Below are positions 13,835 to 26,390 of a DNA stretch of 64,000 bases, in pieces. This DNA comes from Acanthaster planci (Eukaryota; Echinodermata; Asteroidea; Valvatida; Acanthasteridae): the NCBI RefSeq assembly GCF_001949145.1, contig NW_019091362.1, positions 3,582,430-3,646,429 of the forward strand. The letters run 5' to 3'. Numbering within the stretch: the first letter of the stretch is position 1; each line of letters begins with the position of its first letter. Under the pieces are notes generated by a model. It did not search any database. It had not been told where the DNA came from and saw only the letters and a program-made list of their open reading frames with translations. The position numbers and the translations under genes were made by a program.

Positions 13835-15129
13835 ATGACGTCACATAAAGAACAACCTAAGCTTGCCATGGGTCTCCATGCAACACGTACAACGTTTGCC
13901 TTTCTTCTTACAGACTTGAGGCAGCAATGGCAGATTTAGCACACTGATGAAGCGTGTAGAAGGCTGTTCAATAGAAATTTTGATGCTTCGTCTCGACTGA
14001 TGTTCGGAAAAATTTATTGCTGTGGCAACTCCAAATCACTGTGAAAACTGGTAACAAATAAGGGCAATTAAACTATCATTTAGACAGCTAACAATTGCTT
14101 ACGCTCATCCATTTAATGAAAATTATCACAGGATTAACCAAAGAATTTGTAAGAATGTATCCATAATGTAAATTCTAAAAAATACTTGTGTGTCGAGTCA
14201 TATTGCTTATGCCCTTGACCAGCATAGAATCCTTTTCCAGCCCTTGAACATCACTGTCTAATGCGCGTGTGTCTAAACAAATAACAGAATATAGCTCGAA
14301 AGTTCACTTAGGTGAAACTAATACATAAACCAGATAGAGCACGAATTGAATAGTTTTGTCAATTAAAGTGTGTAACCGATGAAACTCTACATACGATCTA
14401 AAGATACGACAACTTGAAAGTGATCTGATAATACAAATGATATCTTTAGTATATGGGATAAATTATTGATTGTATTTTCTTACCCAAATGATGTTAAATG
14501 GCCATATCATATCTAGAGACTTCGAAAGTCTATCTCGAAGTGAATTCAAACGGAATATCAAACAAACACTGTGATACATGCGCAAATGCAATGTGTCTTA
14601 GAACATGTGATAAAGAAACCAAAAAAAAATGAGCATGCTTAATTATTCAACAGGTACGTGTCCTAGTCCGACACAGCATATTCTGACGTTTCCAAGAGCG
14701 ATTTTAAAGCTGATTTTTCGGAGGAAGAATTTAGCAGCTCTGCTTTGGATTGCTGTTTTTTTCAGCCGAGGTGCTTTCGGTATTCCAAACTCTGTGTGGG
14801 GCGTTTTCTTGTAGTCATCGGCTGTAAAATGGTCAGTGCACATGACACTTGTCGAGGACAGCCCGTCCCAGTTTGCCCTGGTCAAGCGCACTTTTGCTGT
14901 CCAGATTTTTTGTAATGCTGGGTCTTTGGGAACCTGTGCAGGCGTACACTGTCCTTTGGTGTATTGCTGCATCCTGCAACGACACATCTGGTCAGCTTTG
15001 TTGCTTGCTGTAGCCAAATTTTCAAGGATTTTTGTCAGCACAATACCTCAACAGTAATTCGGTCAGTCCACGCGTAATGCCTTGTCAGTGGCCTCTAACT
15101 CGAAGATCAGTTTCTTTATGTGACGTCAT
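13835..15129. mobile_element. Candidate DNA transposon with 18-bp terminal inverted repeats enclosing the THAP relic
   Basis: The words at 13835-13852 (atgacgtcacataaagaa) and 15112-15129 (its exact reverse complement) bracket 1.3 kb that contains the frameshifted THAP frame near the right end. The rest of the interior is AT-rich with no other frame. The size, a broken THAP frame and terminal inverted repeats fit a defective P-like or other THAP-encoding element. I see no clear target-site duplication, so the true ends may lie slightly outside. The repeat word contains a CRE-like TGACGTCA core on the right side only, so chance or shared regulatory function is an alternative. Confidence 0.55.
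14643..15030 (-). pseudogene. THAP zinc-finger domain, frameshifted relic
   Basis: The minus strand carries a THAP DNA-binding domain (C2CH zinc finger) read in two frames. In one frame CVVAGCSNTPKDSVRLHRFP gives the first Cys pair (codons at 14984-14986 and 14969-14971). After a one-base slip near 14925-14929 (ctttggg) the second frame continues KDPALQKIW, then TRANWDGLSSTSVMCTDHF, with the domain's Trp residues and the Cys-x2-His pair. The frame ends 45-50 codons later without further recognisable domain. THAP domains occur in host transcription factors and at the N-terminus of P-element-like transposases. The surrounding inverted repeat favours a transposon origin. An alternative is a sequencing error in a real first exon. 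Confidence 0.8.
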
Positions 15130-18100
15130 CACATCACGTGATGCATTACATCATTCATTCAGAGTTTTCAATGGGGAAAGTGGGGGGCACAAAATAATTG
15201 CTAAAAAAATAATCAAAATCAGCTGAACTGATGGAAATAAACGAAAAACGGACACAGGTCTTGTGTTTGTATTCAGTACAGAGTACGTCTTTTACATTTT
15301 GAGGTTACTGGTATTTCCCATTCACCACAGCATTTTACCTTGTATTGGTTGCCAAGTGAAGTCAGCTTATATTTTTTTCCTAAGGAAATTTTCATCACAT
15401 GACGTTTTGGTTTTAAGTTATTCCGCAGATGAAGTTTGCTTTGAAGCCGTTTGACATAAAATGTCACCATTCAGAATGTACAAAAATAGTAGGGCCTGAC
15501 GTTTGGATCCTAGCAGACGCTTTCTTAAAGGCAGACCATTTCTTTGGTTAGTGCTGTTTAGTATTGTGTTTCATATATGTAAGTGAGCCATAAGCAATGA
15601 AAAGACTAAGCTTGGTTTGAGGGAAAGGTGAAAGGAGTAGAAGAAGTTTTTGTCCCTACTCCCTCTGACGAATTCATCTTAATTCCAAGTAGAAAAAAGG
15701 AAAACACTTCCTCAGAGTCCTCCAGATTTTTGATGACTTGAGATATAGATAAATAACCATGCAGCTGCAAGGGCACAGCGCCGCAATCCCCACACGAGCC
15801 CCAGGTTTGATCGGTACCGCCTCGTTACCACACCTGCAAAATATGACGGCATTATACACACTTGCTCTCCTCTCAACCAAATAAGGAGAAATTTGACAAT
15901 TTCAATTTAGTGGACCTGAGTTGCTCTGACTACCTAGTCGATTAGGCTCATCAACCCGTTTGGGTTTCTGTACACAGCATCAACCTTGGCAGAATTTGAC
16001 TCGTGACCACCAGACTGTATTTTCAAAAACACCCTGCCCAGACTCACACAGGGGGCCAGCATGCTATCCAAACAGCCACCAGCTATGACAAGGGTTGAAT
16101 TTTTATAAATCCTCTTGTAGAGAACTATGTAGAGGTCTTTTTGGTTTGTATTAACAGCAATTGACCAGTATGGGCTCAGGATGGTTTGCGGGTGAAAAAA
16201 AAAAGAATGATAGCATTAGACTCCATCAATGCTGCATAAAAATGTTAGATGCCAAAAGTTATATTGACTTAAATAGATACTTGTTACATGCACTTACGTG
16301 TATGTCTCAGAATTGTGAAGTGTGCATAGACACACACCTGTAGAGTAACATGCTGGGAATAAAACCCTGTGCTTTGTAATAGAAATTAAGGTACACGTTA
16401 TCCTACTGGTGCCATACTTTTTGCATTTAACCTTTAGAAAGTGCTTAATTCATGCATGCTTTTATTGCCTTCTTATTAACTGTTTCATTGATGATACACA
16501 CCGCTGCATGGCCAAACAAGTTTTACTTTTGTATTTGGAACCCTGTCATCATACTACGTACAGCACACATACTTCTTTTTCTTTTCCTTTTTTGAGACTT
16601 AAGGTTTATGACCAACCTTTGGCAACTATACTCGTGGACATGTGATTTTGTACTGCTGTAAAAAGTGGAGACAGCTCAGTGGTCATCACGTACACATTCA
16701 TGATACTTGGGAAATTGCTTGTCTTTTTTTCTTTCCACAGACATCAATTCCATCTGGTAAGTGCAGGAGCATGTAAAGCCATGCCTTTTGGGAATCGAGC
16801 ATGTTTGCATTGCAGAGTGAACATTATGTACTAAGTACCTTACATACACATCTTGCACTCCTAAAATATCCAAATTTGAGAGAGGGAATACCGTGCTCAG
16901 ACGTAAATAGGAAGATTGGAGTGTATTTCAGTGTAATATAGGGAAAGTTCTATAATAAACAGAGCTTAAGTCCCATTCTGATGTTGACATTCCTCTGTAA
17001 CTTGTCATCCTCAGCAGAAAAGTGGACATGACAAAATTGGGAGGCTTATTTTTCACAGGATGAGGGATTGAAAGGAAAAGTCGGAGAATCTTGAGACAAA
17101 CAGTTTGCTGGCTTTTTTTGCTGAAACATAAGATAGAAGTTCCACTCAAGTCTCACTTGAGACATACAGCTGCTGGGAGGTTTTCTTGTAGTCATAACAC
17201 TTTGCTGCCATCCTCTACAAATTATTTCTGGAAGCTATTGCCTCATCAAAAAACTTACAGATCTCAAGTGGATGGGAAAAGCTTTTATAAAAGGACAAGC
17301 TTGGCATTTGAAGGTGCGAATGACGTCTGGACCCCCCTTGGCAACACTCACATTTGGCAAGGCATCACTCCCAAGGTTCCTCTGTTTCTGGCGATTGCAG
17401 GTTTTTTTAACCAAGCCCTAGGTCCCCTAAGAAATCATTTCTCCCACCGAGGGTTTCCGGTCCAGGGTTGTCCATAATGAAACCCCGAGCTCCAGGGTAA
17501 TAACACGGCTCAGAATTAACTAGAGTTGAAAGCTTGTAACCTATGAAATCCCAGTGCTAGCTTGAATGCACATCGTAGGCTTGGCTTACATCCAAATCTT
17601 TGGTAAAAACACCTACATGTATAGGCCTACCCTGAAAAATGGTCATATTTTTTTAATATACGTAACCCTATAATGTGGGATGTATTTGTTGGGAGAGGGG
17701 GGGTTACACATACGCAAAACACCACAGTTGACAATATCTTGCTGGCTACCAGTACATGTAGGGTGGTTAACAACAGTGAGAGGGCCTTTATTTGTGCTTG
17801 TACATGCGATTGGCAAGCCACGTGTATGTATAAACTAGTTTACTTGTTTCAGTTCCTGATTTAATTTTCTCGTTGCCTGCTTCGTGCGCATTGAGAGATG
17901 CCCTCTTACTCGTGACAAACACATGTAGGAAGACTGGTGTGACATTAAAATGCCAACAGCATGTTGTGCCAGGTACCCACAAGAATATGCCACAGATTTG
18001 AGAGCTCTTTCATACGCTTCATTGACTTGTGACAAGCAAATGCCAGTACTTGTACTGTAGAAATTGCCCAATGACAAGATTTTTGCATGGTAAAAGCTCC

Positions 18101-21100
18101 CTCGGTCTCTCTTGTTTTGAATGTTTTCTCAATGGGAATGGTTGTATTGTGGTTGTACAGTGATAGTCTGAAATCATCATTTTACTTTGTAATCTTACCT
18201 TTGTGCATGCACCATCAAAAATACCCATGTACTTCAGCTTTGTTCCTTCCTAACCAGTTAAATATTTGGCAGAGAACTTGGTTCTAGAAAAGTACTTGAT
18301 TACAATGCTTGTAAGAGAGTGTGAAATTAGAAATTCCTGATATTCCTTTAGGTTTATGCTGTTACTTTGACTAACAAGGAAGTAGGCCTACATGCATTTC
18401 CCCACTTCACATCGACATAATTTGATCAAATATCGGTTTGGACAAAGTTTGATATTTGAGTGATCTTGTCCTTGGGTCTGTTTAGCCCTCCTGGTTTGTG
18501 TACATGTACATGTTGGTGGTGCCTGGATATCCTATAGACTTTAGTGCATAATTGTGCTGTCTTTTTTTCTCTGATTTTGAAGGGCAGCAGTTACATGTAA
18601 GGCTGAAAGTCTGGAATGACAACAGCTCCAAGGTGTCATTGAGAAGCCATTGAACTGCCTTGAATCATTGTTGTGGGACTAATTATTTTCCTGTGGACTC
18701 ACCGCCAAGGCCTGCTTGCCTCGTCACTGGATTCGTTCATTAATCATGACAGACTCATTACCGGTTAGTCACTATGCACTCTCCTGACACCCCCGACGGG
18801 AACCCTAGACGGACCAGCAATGAGCTTGGCAGATGCGGCTTTTTATTTTCTGTAGCATTTTAGCATCGATGGTTTTACTCTCTACTGTGGTGCGAAAAAG
18901 ATTCAGTCTGGTATTTCACATTGATCTTTCATTATATATTCTTACATTCTAATTACTGACAATTCCTTGACCAGGGCACCGTTTACCTCTTTAGTTGGTT
19001 TCCACCATAGACTTAGTACCCATCTGCTTATACACAGCACGGTAAAAAATCATCAAGGGGCCCTGTTTTACCAGTTCAAATCCGCAACAGAAAGAATGGG
19101 CTTTCTTGTCCTGACTGATGACCCGGTGTTTCCCATATCCCAATTGAAGCTTTCAAGGGTGTTTTCTTAATGAACAATGCAGACATATGGGGAACTGAAC
19201 ATGAATTTTTTTATATTTTAGATGTGATATTTATTGGGTGAAATTTTGTTTTGGAATTCATTTTTGTGCCCCAACCCCCGCTATGTGTGTCCTAGCATTT
19301 TTCAACAGATTTGCTGTTTCATGGTGCCCTGTACCACAGATTTTCAAGATTCCAATTGTTTGAGTTTGCCGTGATAAGGACAGATTCAGAACGCGTTCAA
19401 CATGTTATCACTCGGTTGAAATTGTGTTTTTGCCATAGTTCAAAACTGTTGAAAGCTTTACCGTACCTTCTGCAGGGAATAAAAATCAATTCAATTGTAA
19501 GGATAATCCTAGAAACTATTTTGGCTCATGGGAGTCCATTCACGTTGTCAGTGTGGACATGTTTCATGTTTGTGTTGTAGGCAGTTGAATTTGAGGGTAC
19601 TGGGCATACATGTACATGTAACTGATGCCTGCAAACTCAACCTTTGTGAGTCGTGTGTTCGAAACAAGCCATACCAGACAAACAAGAATCCAATAATAGC
19701 ATAATGGTCACCTCCCCAGAAACATTTTTGTCAAAATCTTGTCTTCCATCCTGTCAAAATGTCTGCAAATCAGAATTTAATTTTTGAAAAAAAACGGAGG
19801 CTGACAGGGCCATTGTCTGAATTGGTGGGATGGGTTGATGTCGAATGACTCACAATCGGTGCCAGCATATGCTACGGATTTGCGTCACTGCCCAGCCCTG
19901 CTTCTAGGGGTACTAGGCTTCCTAGTAATTATGAAACCTGGATTCCTTGTTCTCTTGCATCAGATAATCCACCCGCATTTTGTACGTGCTTCAGTTCACT
20001 CTGCACTGCTGTGTGAAAAATAGGCTCTCGATCAAAATGTCATCTGCAGCACCCAGGTGGAACTAGGTGCTGCATTGGATGGGGGATGGGTAATTTTTAA
20101 AATGTACTGTTAAAGGTGCAGCAGCCGATCTGTGTTGTAGAGGTCTTTTGATTTGAAGGGGGGGTGTTTGGTCCTATGCTTTTTCCATGTGGTGTTAGAA
20201 ATCTTGAGAATTGAAACATTACATGACGCCGCACTGATATTCCATGCTTCAGAAGATAAGCCAAGCTTTTTTTGGAGTAAAAGTGGGTAGCATCAAGGTG
20301 ATATTTTTTGTGGTTTATACCAGTAGATTTGTTGCAGTGAAGATGCGCTTTTTTCCCTTTTAAGCTTGACTATTCAGCACAACTTCCTCTGATTTTGTCA
20401 ATGAGTTACTCGTAACAAATAGACTCTCTTTGTGGCTAATAAACGTGCTCTCAAAGTTAAATTGTCACATTACTGCTTGTCCACAGGTTCGATTTGCCAA
20501 AAGCCTGCCCGGTAATGAAAATTGAAAATTGAACACAGTTTAGTTCAGACAATTAAATTGGCAAATAAATAGAACAGACTGTTGTTTTCTCCATACATGT
20601 AATGAACATGTAGTCATGTTTTTCCCGACCACCTGCCCAACTTTTTTTGGGTTGTTACACATTATTGTATGTTCTATCAATTTCTAATGATTTCCTGGGC
20701 TCTATCAATGAATATCTTATTGGTCATGGTGCTCTTTTTCCTGGTGATTGTTAGAGAGGCCTACATGTAGTTTCGGAGCAAGAATTTCTGTAACTGAAGG
20801 ACTTATGGGCTCACCATTTGTAACTTAGGGCTCCAGACCAGTTTCTTTGGCATTGTGTGGTGTTTTTAGAGTTTTATTGTTACTATTGTTTCCTTTTTTT
20901 TTAAATTTCAGATTGGATGGGTGAATGGGATGCATTGATAAGTACTTGAATTGTTGGGGCAGAACACGACGCAGCACATATTGCTGTGGTGGATGAATGA
21001 TAGCCACTGGAGCTGTGATCAAACTTTTATGTTGCAAAGAGTTCAGAGATGACATGAAGAAATGCTAACATTTTGGCCCACCCACCTTTTACACTCTGTA

Positions 21101-21772
21101 GACTTCAGCCTACTCTTGTGCCTCGGGGGAAGGTCTCAAATAATCTCACAGTTATTGAAGGAGGTGGCAAAAATTAGTCCAGTGTACATGCATCATGCAT
21201 ATGTATGAGCCAGCACCTGGAGCTTGCTTTAGAATGAGCTCAGTTCCCAATATATCTGAATGTCCACACTTTACATTCACGTACACTTAGACCAGCAAAA
21301 GCATTAGTCATTAATGATCAATCCCATATCCAAGTACTGGAAAGCTTTGTGCCTGAAAACATACCAGTAAATTTTTAATAAGGGAAAAAATATGTGCTTG
21401 GCATCATCAACATCCACGCTCCTGGTCTGGTGTCAAATGAATGTTTAAGACTTAAGGGGCATATACACCTGTACTTATTCCCTTACTAAATAATTGATTG
21501 CAACATTACTGGGGTTTGGGTTAATTTTTTTAAAATTTTTTTTAGCTTGTGAGTTTGTCAGGCCTAGTCACACAATGGAACTTCTCAACACAAACTGCAT
21601 TTTGGGGGGTTAAGTAATACCAGTGACATTGCCAGTGAGGTCAATTTGATTGGGGGGGGGAGTGTAGAAAGTGGGAATGTAGTATTTACACAAATGTACC
21701 AACGGCGGCGAAACAATTGTCAAAGTTGGGGGGGAGGACAGTTGATAGACAGTCAGGCATCAGCCATTAATA
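15130..21772. other. No supported gene; intron 1 or intergenic
   Basis: No exon or full mobile element seen. 18620-18850 is a complex patch with ctaattatt and cattaatcatga words and CpG-containing stretches. The longest frames (for example 17091-17477) show no protein-like features. Confidence 0.55.
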
Positions 21773-22177
21773 NNNNNNNNNNNNNNNNNNNNNNNNNNNN
21801 NNNNNNNNNNNNNNNNNNNNNNNNNNNNNNNNNNNNNNNNNNNNNNNNNNNNNNNNNNNNNNNNNNNNNNNNNNNNNNNNNNNNNNNNNNNNNNNNNNNN
21901 NNNNNNNNNNNNNNNNNNNNNNNNNNNNNNNNNNNNNNNNNNNNNNNNNNNNNNNNNNNNNNNNNNNNNNNNNNNNNNNNNNNNNNNNNNNNNNNNNNNN
22001 NNNNNNNNNNNNNNNNNNNNNNNNNNNNNNNNNNNNNNNNNNNNNNNNNNNNNNNNNNNNNNNNNNNNNNNNNNNNNNNNNNNNNNNNNNNNNNNNNNNN
22101 NNNNNNNNNNNNNNNNNNNNNNNNNNNNNNNNNNNNNNNNNNNNNNNNNNNNNNNNNNNNNNNNNNNNNNNNNNNNN
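21773..22177. other. Assembly gap (405 N)
   Basis: A run of N of 405 bases. The left flank carries a G run at 21652 and another G-rich run before the gap, a usual cause of gaps. Reading frames across it are meaningless. Confidence 0.99.
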
Positions 22178-25100
22178 CAAAGCAGACAGTATTTGACAAG
22201 AGGTGGCACGTTCTTCATGACGGCACAACTTTTGCGCGATGTTGTTTAAGTGCACTCCTGACAAACAGGGCACTCGTGACAAAAAGGGCACCAGTTGAAA
22301 AGAGTGCCCTTATTACTTCATTGGGAGAAAATATCCCCTCCCCTTATATCCCGCCTCCTGAATACCACTTGAGTGGTGGAGTCTGCTTGTGCTTACAAAA
22401 TTGATATGATCCTGTCTCCTCAGAAAGACAGAGCCAATTTTGAAAATTGTGATGCAGTGCCAGTCAGGCCAAAGATTTAAGTAGATAGCTGTGAGTCCAG
22501 TTGCAGTCCAAAAGTGGTAACTTCCATAAAGAGATCCTGATTATTTTTCTGAAGAACTCTCTTCATTCCAGCACAGGAAGAAAGCACAGAAAATCGTGCA
22601 TGATGTGCACAGTTTTAAAGACAAAGTATTATACATTTAGTTACTGTCTATTAGTACCTGCTACGGGACAAATGACTTGTAATGTGTCAGGGTTTTTGGT
22701 GACATTTTGGCTCACGGAAGGCATCAGCAGTGCATGCAGTGCTCCCCATCAAGACCGTGAAGTCACGCATAATCAGTTGTGGAATCTGGCTGAGTGTACG
22801 GCAAACCTCCGTGCCATTGCTCAAGTCCCATTCATGGTGCGAATGCTTGCATATATGCACCTCATGTTTCCACTCATTGACTTCATCACAGTGAACTTGG
22901 GAGCACTCGTCTTACATGTAACCTGTGGCAAGGTTCGTAATAGGGTGATGGTGACTACAAAACGTCACGGTGTCGCATTAAAGTGACAGATCATTTCAAT
23001 GCTCAGTTAACCCGGTATAATTCAAGACTGTGAAATGGTGAAAATCCTGTTATTCGTATTTGTTGTTATGCTATTTGTATTTCGTAACAGTTCATTATTT
23101 CATTGATTAGAAAGTATATGTATCACATGTACATGTACATGTACGTGTATACAGTATTTCAGAGGGATTAGTACATGTACATTTTCTAGGAGTACATCAA
23201 GTCAGCCAGTTTCCCTGTCATGAAGATTTGCACCTGGGACGTTGGTATATGTGATAACCGAAGGTTAGGTTTCTCGGATGGGAGGGGGAAAAAAGGCTGA
23301 TGTGTAAGAGAGTGTGCAACATGCAGAAGTCCCTCCCCCCCTATTATTGATGGAGAAAGAGGTTGACAAAGAGAAATGCTGCCTGCAGTTAAATTACATG
23401 GAATGCATGCTGCCGCAGTAAAAATTGCTTCCAGAAACAAGGCCTTGTCCAAATAATCTGCATTGTGAGTTGCAAATTTGCATTTTGCAAGCAGGAAATG
23501 CTGTTATGAAAACAAAGGACATCTCTTTCAATTCTATTATTTGATTTCACTTTTAGAGTACCTTTTAAAGATAGTACCTACGATCCTTTGTTTCAGGGCT
23601 TCTATTTTAAAATTTAATCTGTATTTACGCTGAAAAACTATTCTTTCTTTCTAGGGTTTGTGTTTATTTATACAGCCCATTGTATTTCGTGAAATGAAAT
23701 AATTATTAACATTTTGAGTGACAGAATACATCCTGTAGATACATGTACCAGTCCCTTCAAGAACAACAAAAAGCTTAAAACCCCTGCAATGTTTGTATAG
23801 CCGGCGAGAAATGTAATGTAGCCCACACTGAGTCAGATGCTTACCTATATGGCGCCTCTTTAAGATTTTAATTTGAGGTTCAGATGGATGGCATCCTCCC
23901 CCACTTAAAAATGTCACAGAGCAGGAAAACGGGGCTGGTGGTTAAAACGCGCAGCTAGCACTGTCGTGCAGCAGTCAGATGCCGAAGGGAACATCTGGGC
24001 TGCCTAGGTAAAAAACAAATCTGAGATAAGAGGCACCAACCCATGTAATTCATCGGATGAGGGGGACCGGCTGGGAGGTGTTGAAGGCAGAAGGACCCAG
24101 CCGTACGGAGAGAAAGTCCCCTTGGCAGAATGTTGTAAAAGGGGAGAGGGAGTAGGGATCGTACTAATTCAGACTTAACGAGCTCCAAGACTGGAGGCCC
24201 TGGAAAGTGTTGAAAATGTTGCACTCCTACAGGATACAAGCTGCCATCACAGAAATTAAAAAGGTGCTGAAAAAGGACCATGTTTGATTGTTTATGTATG
24301 TCATTCCTTTTGTCAAGGGCAAATTCTTCCATGCAGTAGACTGATTCAGTTGGGGGCTGGCTTTGATTGATAGGAAAGAAGAGGGGAGAATCTCAACATT
24401 GTACAGTACATGTGATGGGAAAGAAGAAAAGACATCTTTTCAGTAACTTGTAGGAGATTATATCTCAGTTTTACAGGTTAGTATTCAGTGGTCTTAGAAA
24501 ATATAATGAAAATTATGTGGAAATATTCCTTATCAGAACGTGAAAGAGGTTGGAGGCATTTATTGAAATGAGATGTTAGTGAAGATCCTCTGTCAGTGGC
24601 AATGTTGCTGTCATTCCTCCATACTCGGGTGGATTGCTGTTTTTCAGAGTTGCTGTACGTTTGTGTGCATTTACTTAGAACTTGAATCTGCACGCTCCGT
24701 GCCACTTGGACATTAATGTCTTGCGTGGTCATAGTGCCGTTCACTTGTTGGCTCTCGTGAGAAGTCAACTCGGTAAGAATGTCACTTCCTGCACTGACGC
24801 CACAGACAGAAAGGAGGAACATATGGTAGCTCGTCCAAGCTACAGTGCTGAGTGTCATCGTAAAACATTGCCGGGCAGGTTCAAGACAGGTTTCAGAAAA
24901 CGGTGTGCACTTTGCTAATTGATTGAACCCTGTTTAATGACTAATGGTGTAGAACATTGTGTCATTCAGTCTCTCATTTCAAACCACTGCACTGTCTTAG
25001 CCTCTCTACTCAAATCATTAAATCACGGGCTCTGTCTCTAGCGGTCTGGTGGAGATTCATCGTGCATTTATAAGCATTCCCAAATGCCCCGGGCACCAAT

Positions 25101-25908
25101 CCAGAGGGAGAGAAAACACTTCGGCAGTTAATAACCTGTATCTTGCAGGATCATGAGAGGTTCACGTGGAGGCAGTCAAAAAAGTAAAAAAGAAAATCCC
25201 GTCTGGCTTTCCTGTTATCATCTATTTTGTCCAGACATGAAAAAAAAAAGGAAAAGCAAATGACTTGTTAACAGAATTATAGCTTTGTTGATGGATAACC
25301 TGAACCTCCCAAGTACTTTAAATTTGTCACGAACGTTGGCTGATCAGCTGTGACTGGGAATAGGTAACCCACAGTTTCATGAAACCCCCCCCTTTCAAAA
25401 TAGTGGTTGCTTAAACAAAGGACATGAAGCATGCTTGTATCCGTACATGAATATTTGCATGCAGAGGTACATGTTCACATCTTCCAAATGGCAATCAGAC
25501 GTTCGGACTGTTTTTTTTTTGTCTAATCTCCAATTCGCCTGTTAGGATTGGCTTGCAGCATTTGTTTTCTTTTGAAAGTCATTGCCTGTAAAAACAGCAG
25601 GAATTGACTTCATTTAAAAAGGGTTGTAAAACTTTTTCCGCCTTTTTTCCTAGAAGAGATCTTTTTGAAATACATGTGATGTACCACACATGGCTTAGAA
25701 AACTTTGGAAATTGTTGAAAAGTGTGTGGTGAAGTGCCAAATTGTCCTTGTAAGTGTTTTCAAAATTATACATGCCACCCTTGGTAAAAGAAGTGTGAAA
25801 TCTGTTATTTGTTCATGTTTGTTAAGAAAGGCCCCCAAGTATGCTGACCACACTTTGGTCACTTTTTATCTTTAGGGGCGGGGTTAGACAGAAAGTGATG
25901 GTTTGTGG
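22178..25908. other. No supported gene; intron 1 or intergenic
   Basis: The frame 22501-22986 (161 codons) begins within 350 bp of the gap and has no recognisable domain. ACATGTAC arrays lie at 23125-23145. 25010-25160 is a complex patch. No splice-bounded coding block is visible. Confidence 0.5.
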
Positions 25909-26390
25909 ATCTCGAGAATAGACCTTTTCACTATTAAATAAATTCATATTTTGCACATAAGCACACAAATGGCCTTAGCAGCAAGGGCCATTGAAAATGC
26001 ACAGGGGTGCATTTTTGATCAATTCTGCTCAGGTTTTCTGGCTGTGTTCAATGTTTTCTTCAGAAAATCCCATTGAATCGTCTTTGCTATTAGTTTCTCA
26101 TCTAAGTGGGATATTTCCTGCTTAATCTCGTGCATACAAGAAAAATCATGATTATAGTTTTTTACAGAGCACAAAATATCCTGCTTTGATTAGAAACCAA
26201 TAGCAAATATGGTTTAATGGGATTTTCTGAAGAGATAAATGAACAAAGCCAGAAAATCTGAGAGAAGATGAACAAAATCGCATCCGTGGACATTTTCAAT
26301 GGCCCTTGCTGCCAAGGCCATTTGTGCACATGCATGCATAATTATGTAATTATGAACTTATTAGTGACAAGATCTATTCACTTCGAGATG
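25909..26390. mobile_element. Long foldback (inverted-repeat) element
   Basis: About 480 bp form two imperfect arms of roughly 190-235 bp. Matching pairs include ctcgagaatag with ctattcacttcgag at the ends, aaatggccttagcagcaagg with ccttgctgccaaggccattt, and cagaaaatcccattgaat with its partner near 26215. No open frame or tail is visible. It is most simply a foldback/MITE transposon; transcribed, it would make a long hairpin. Confidence 0.85.

Noticed and set aside
17091-17477. 128-codon frame on the + strand
   Set aside because: Composition and residue pattern show no domain, and no splice-bounded conserved block is present.
21646-22404. Frames of 148-252 codons on both strands across 21.7-22.4 kb
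   Set aside because: Most of their length is the N gap, so they carry no evidence.
22501-22986. Open frame of 161 codons on the + strand after the gap
   Set aside because: No recognisable domain, no splice or promoter context, low-complexity AT-rich surroundings; consistent with a chance frame.
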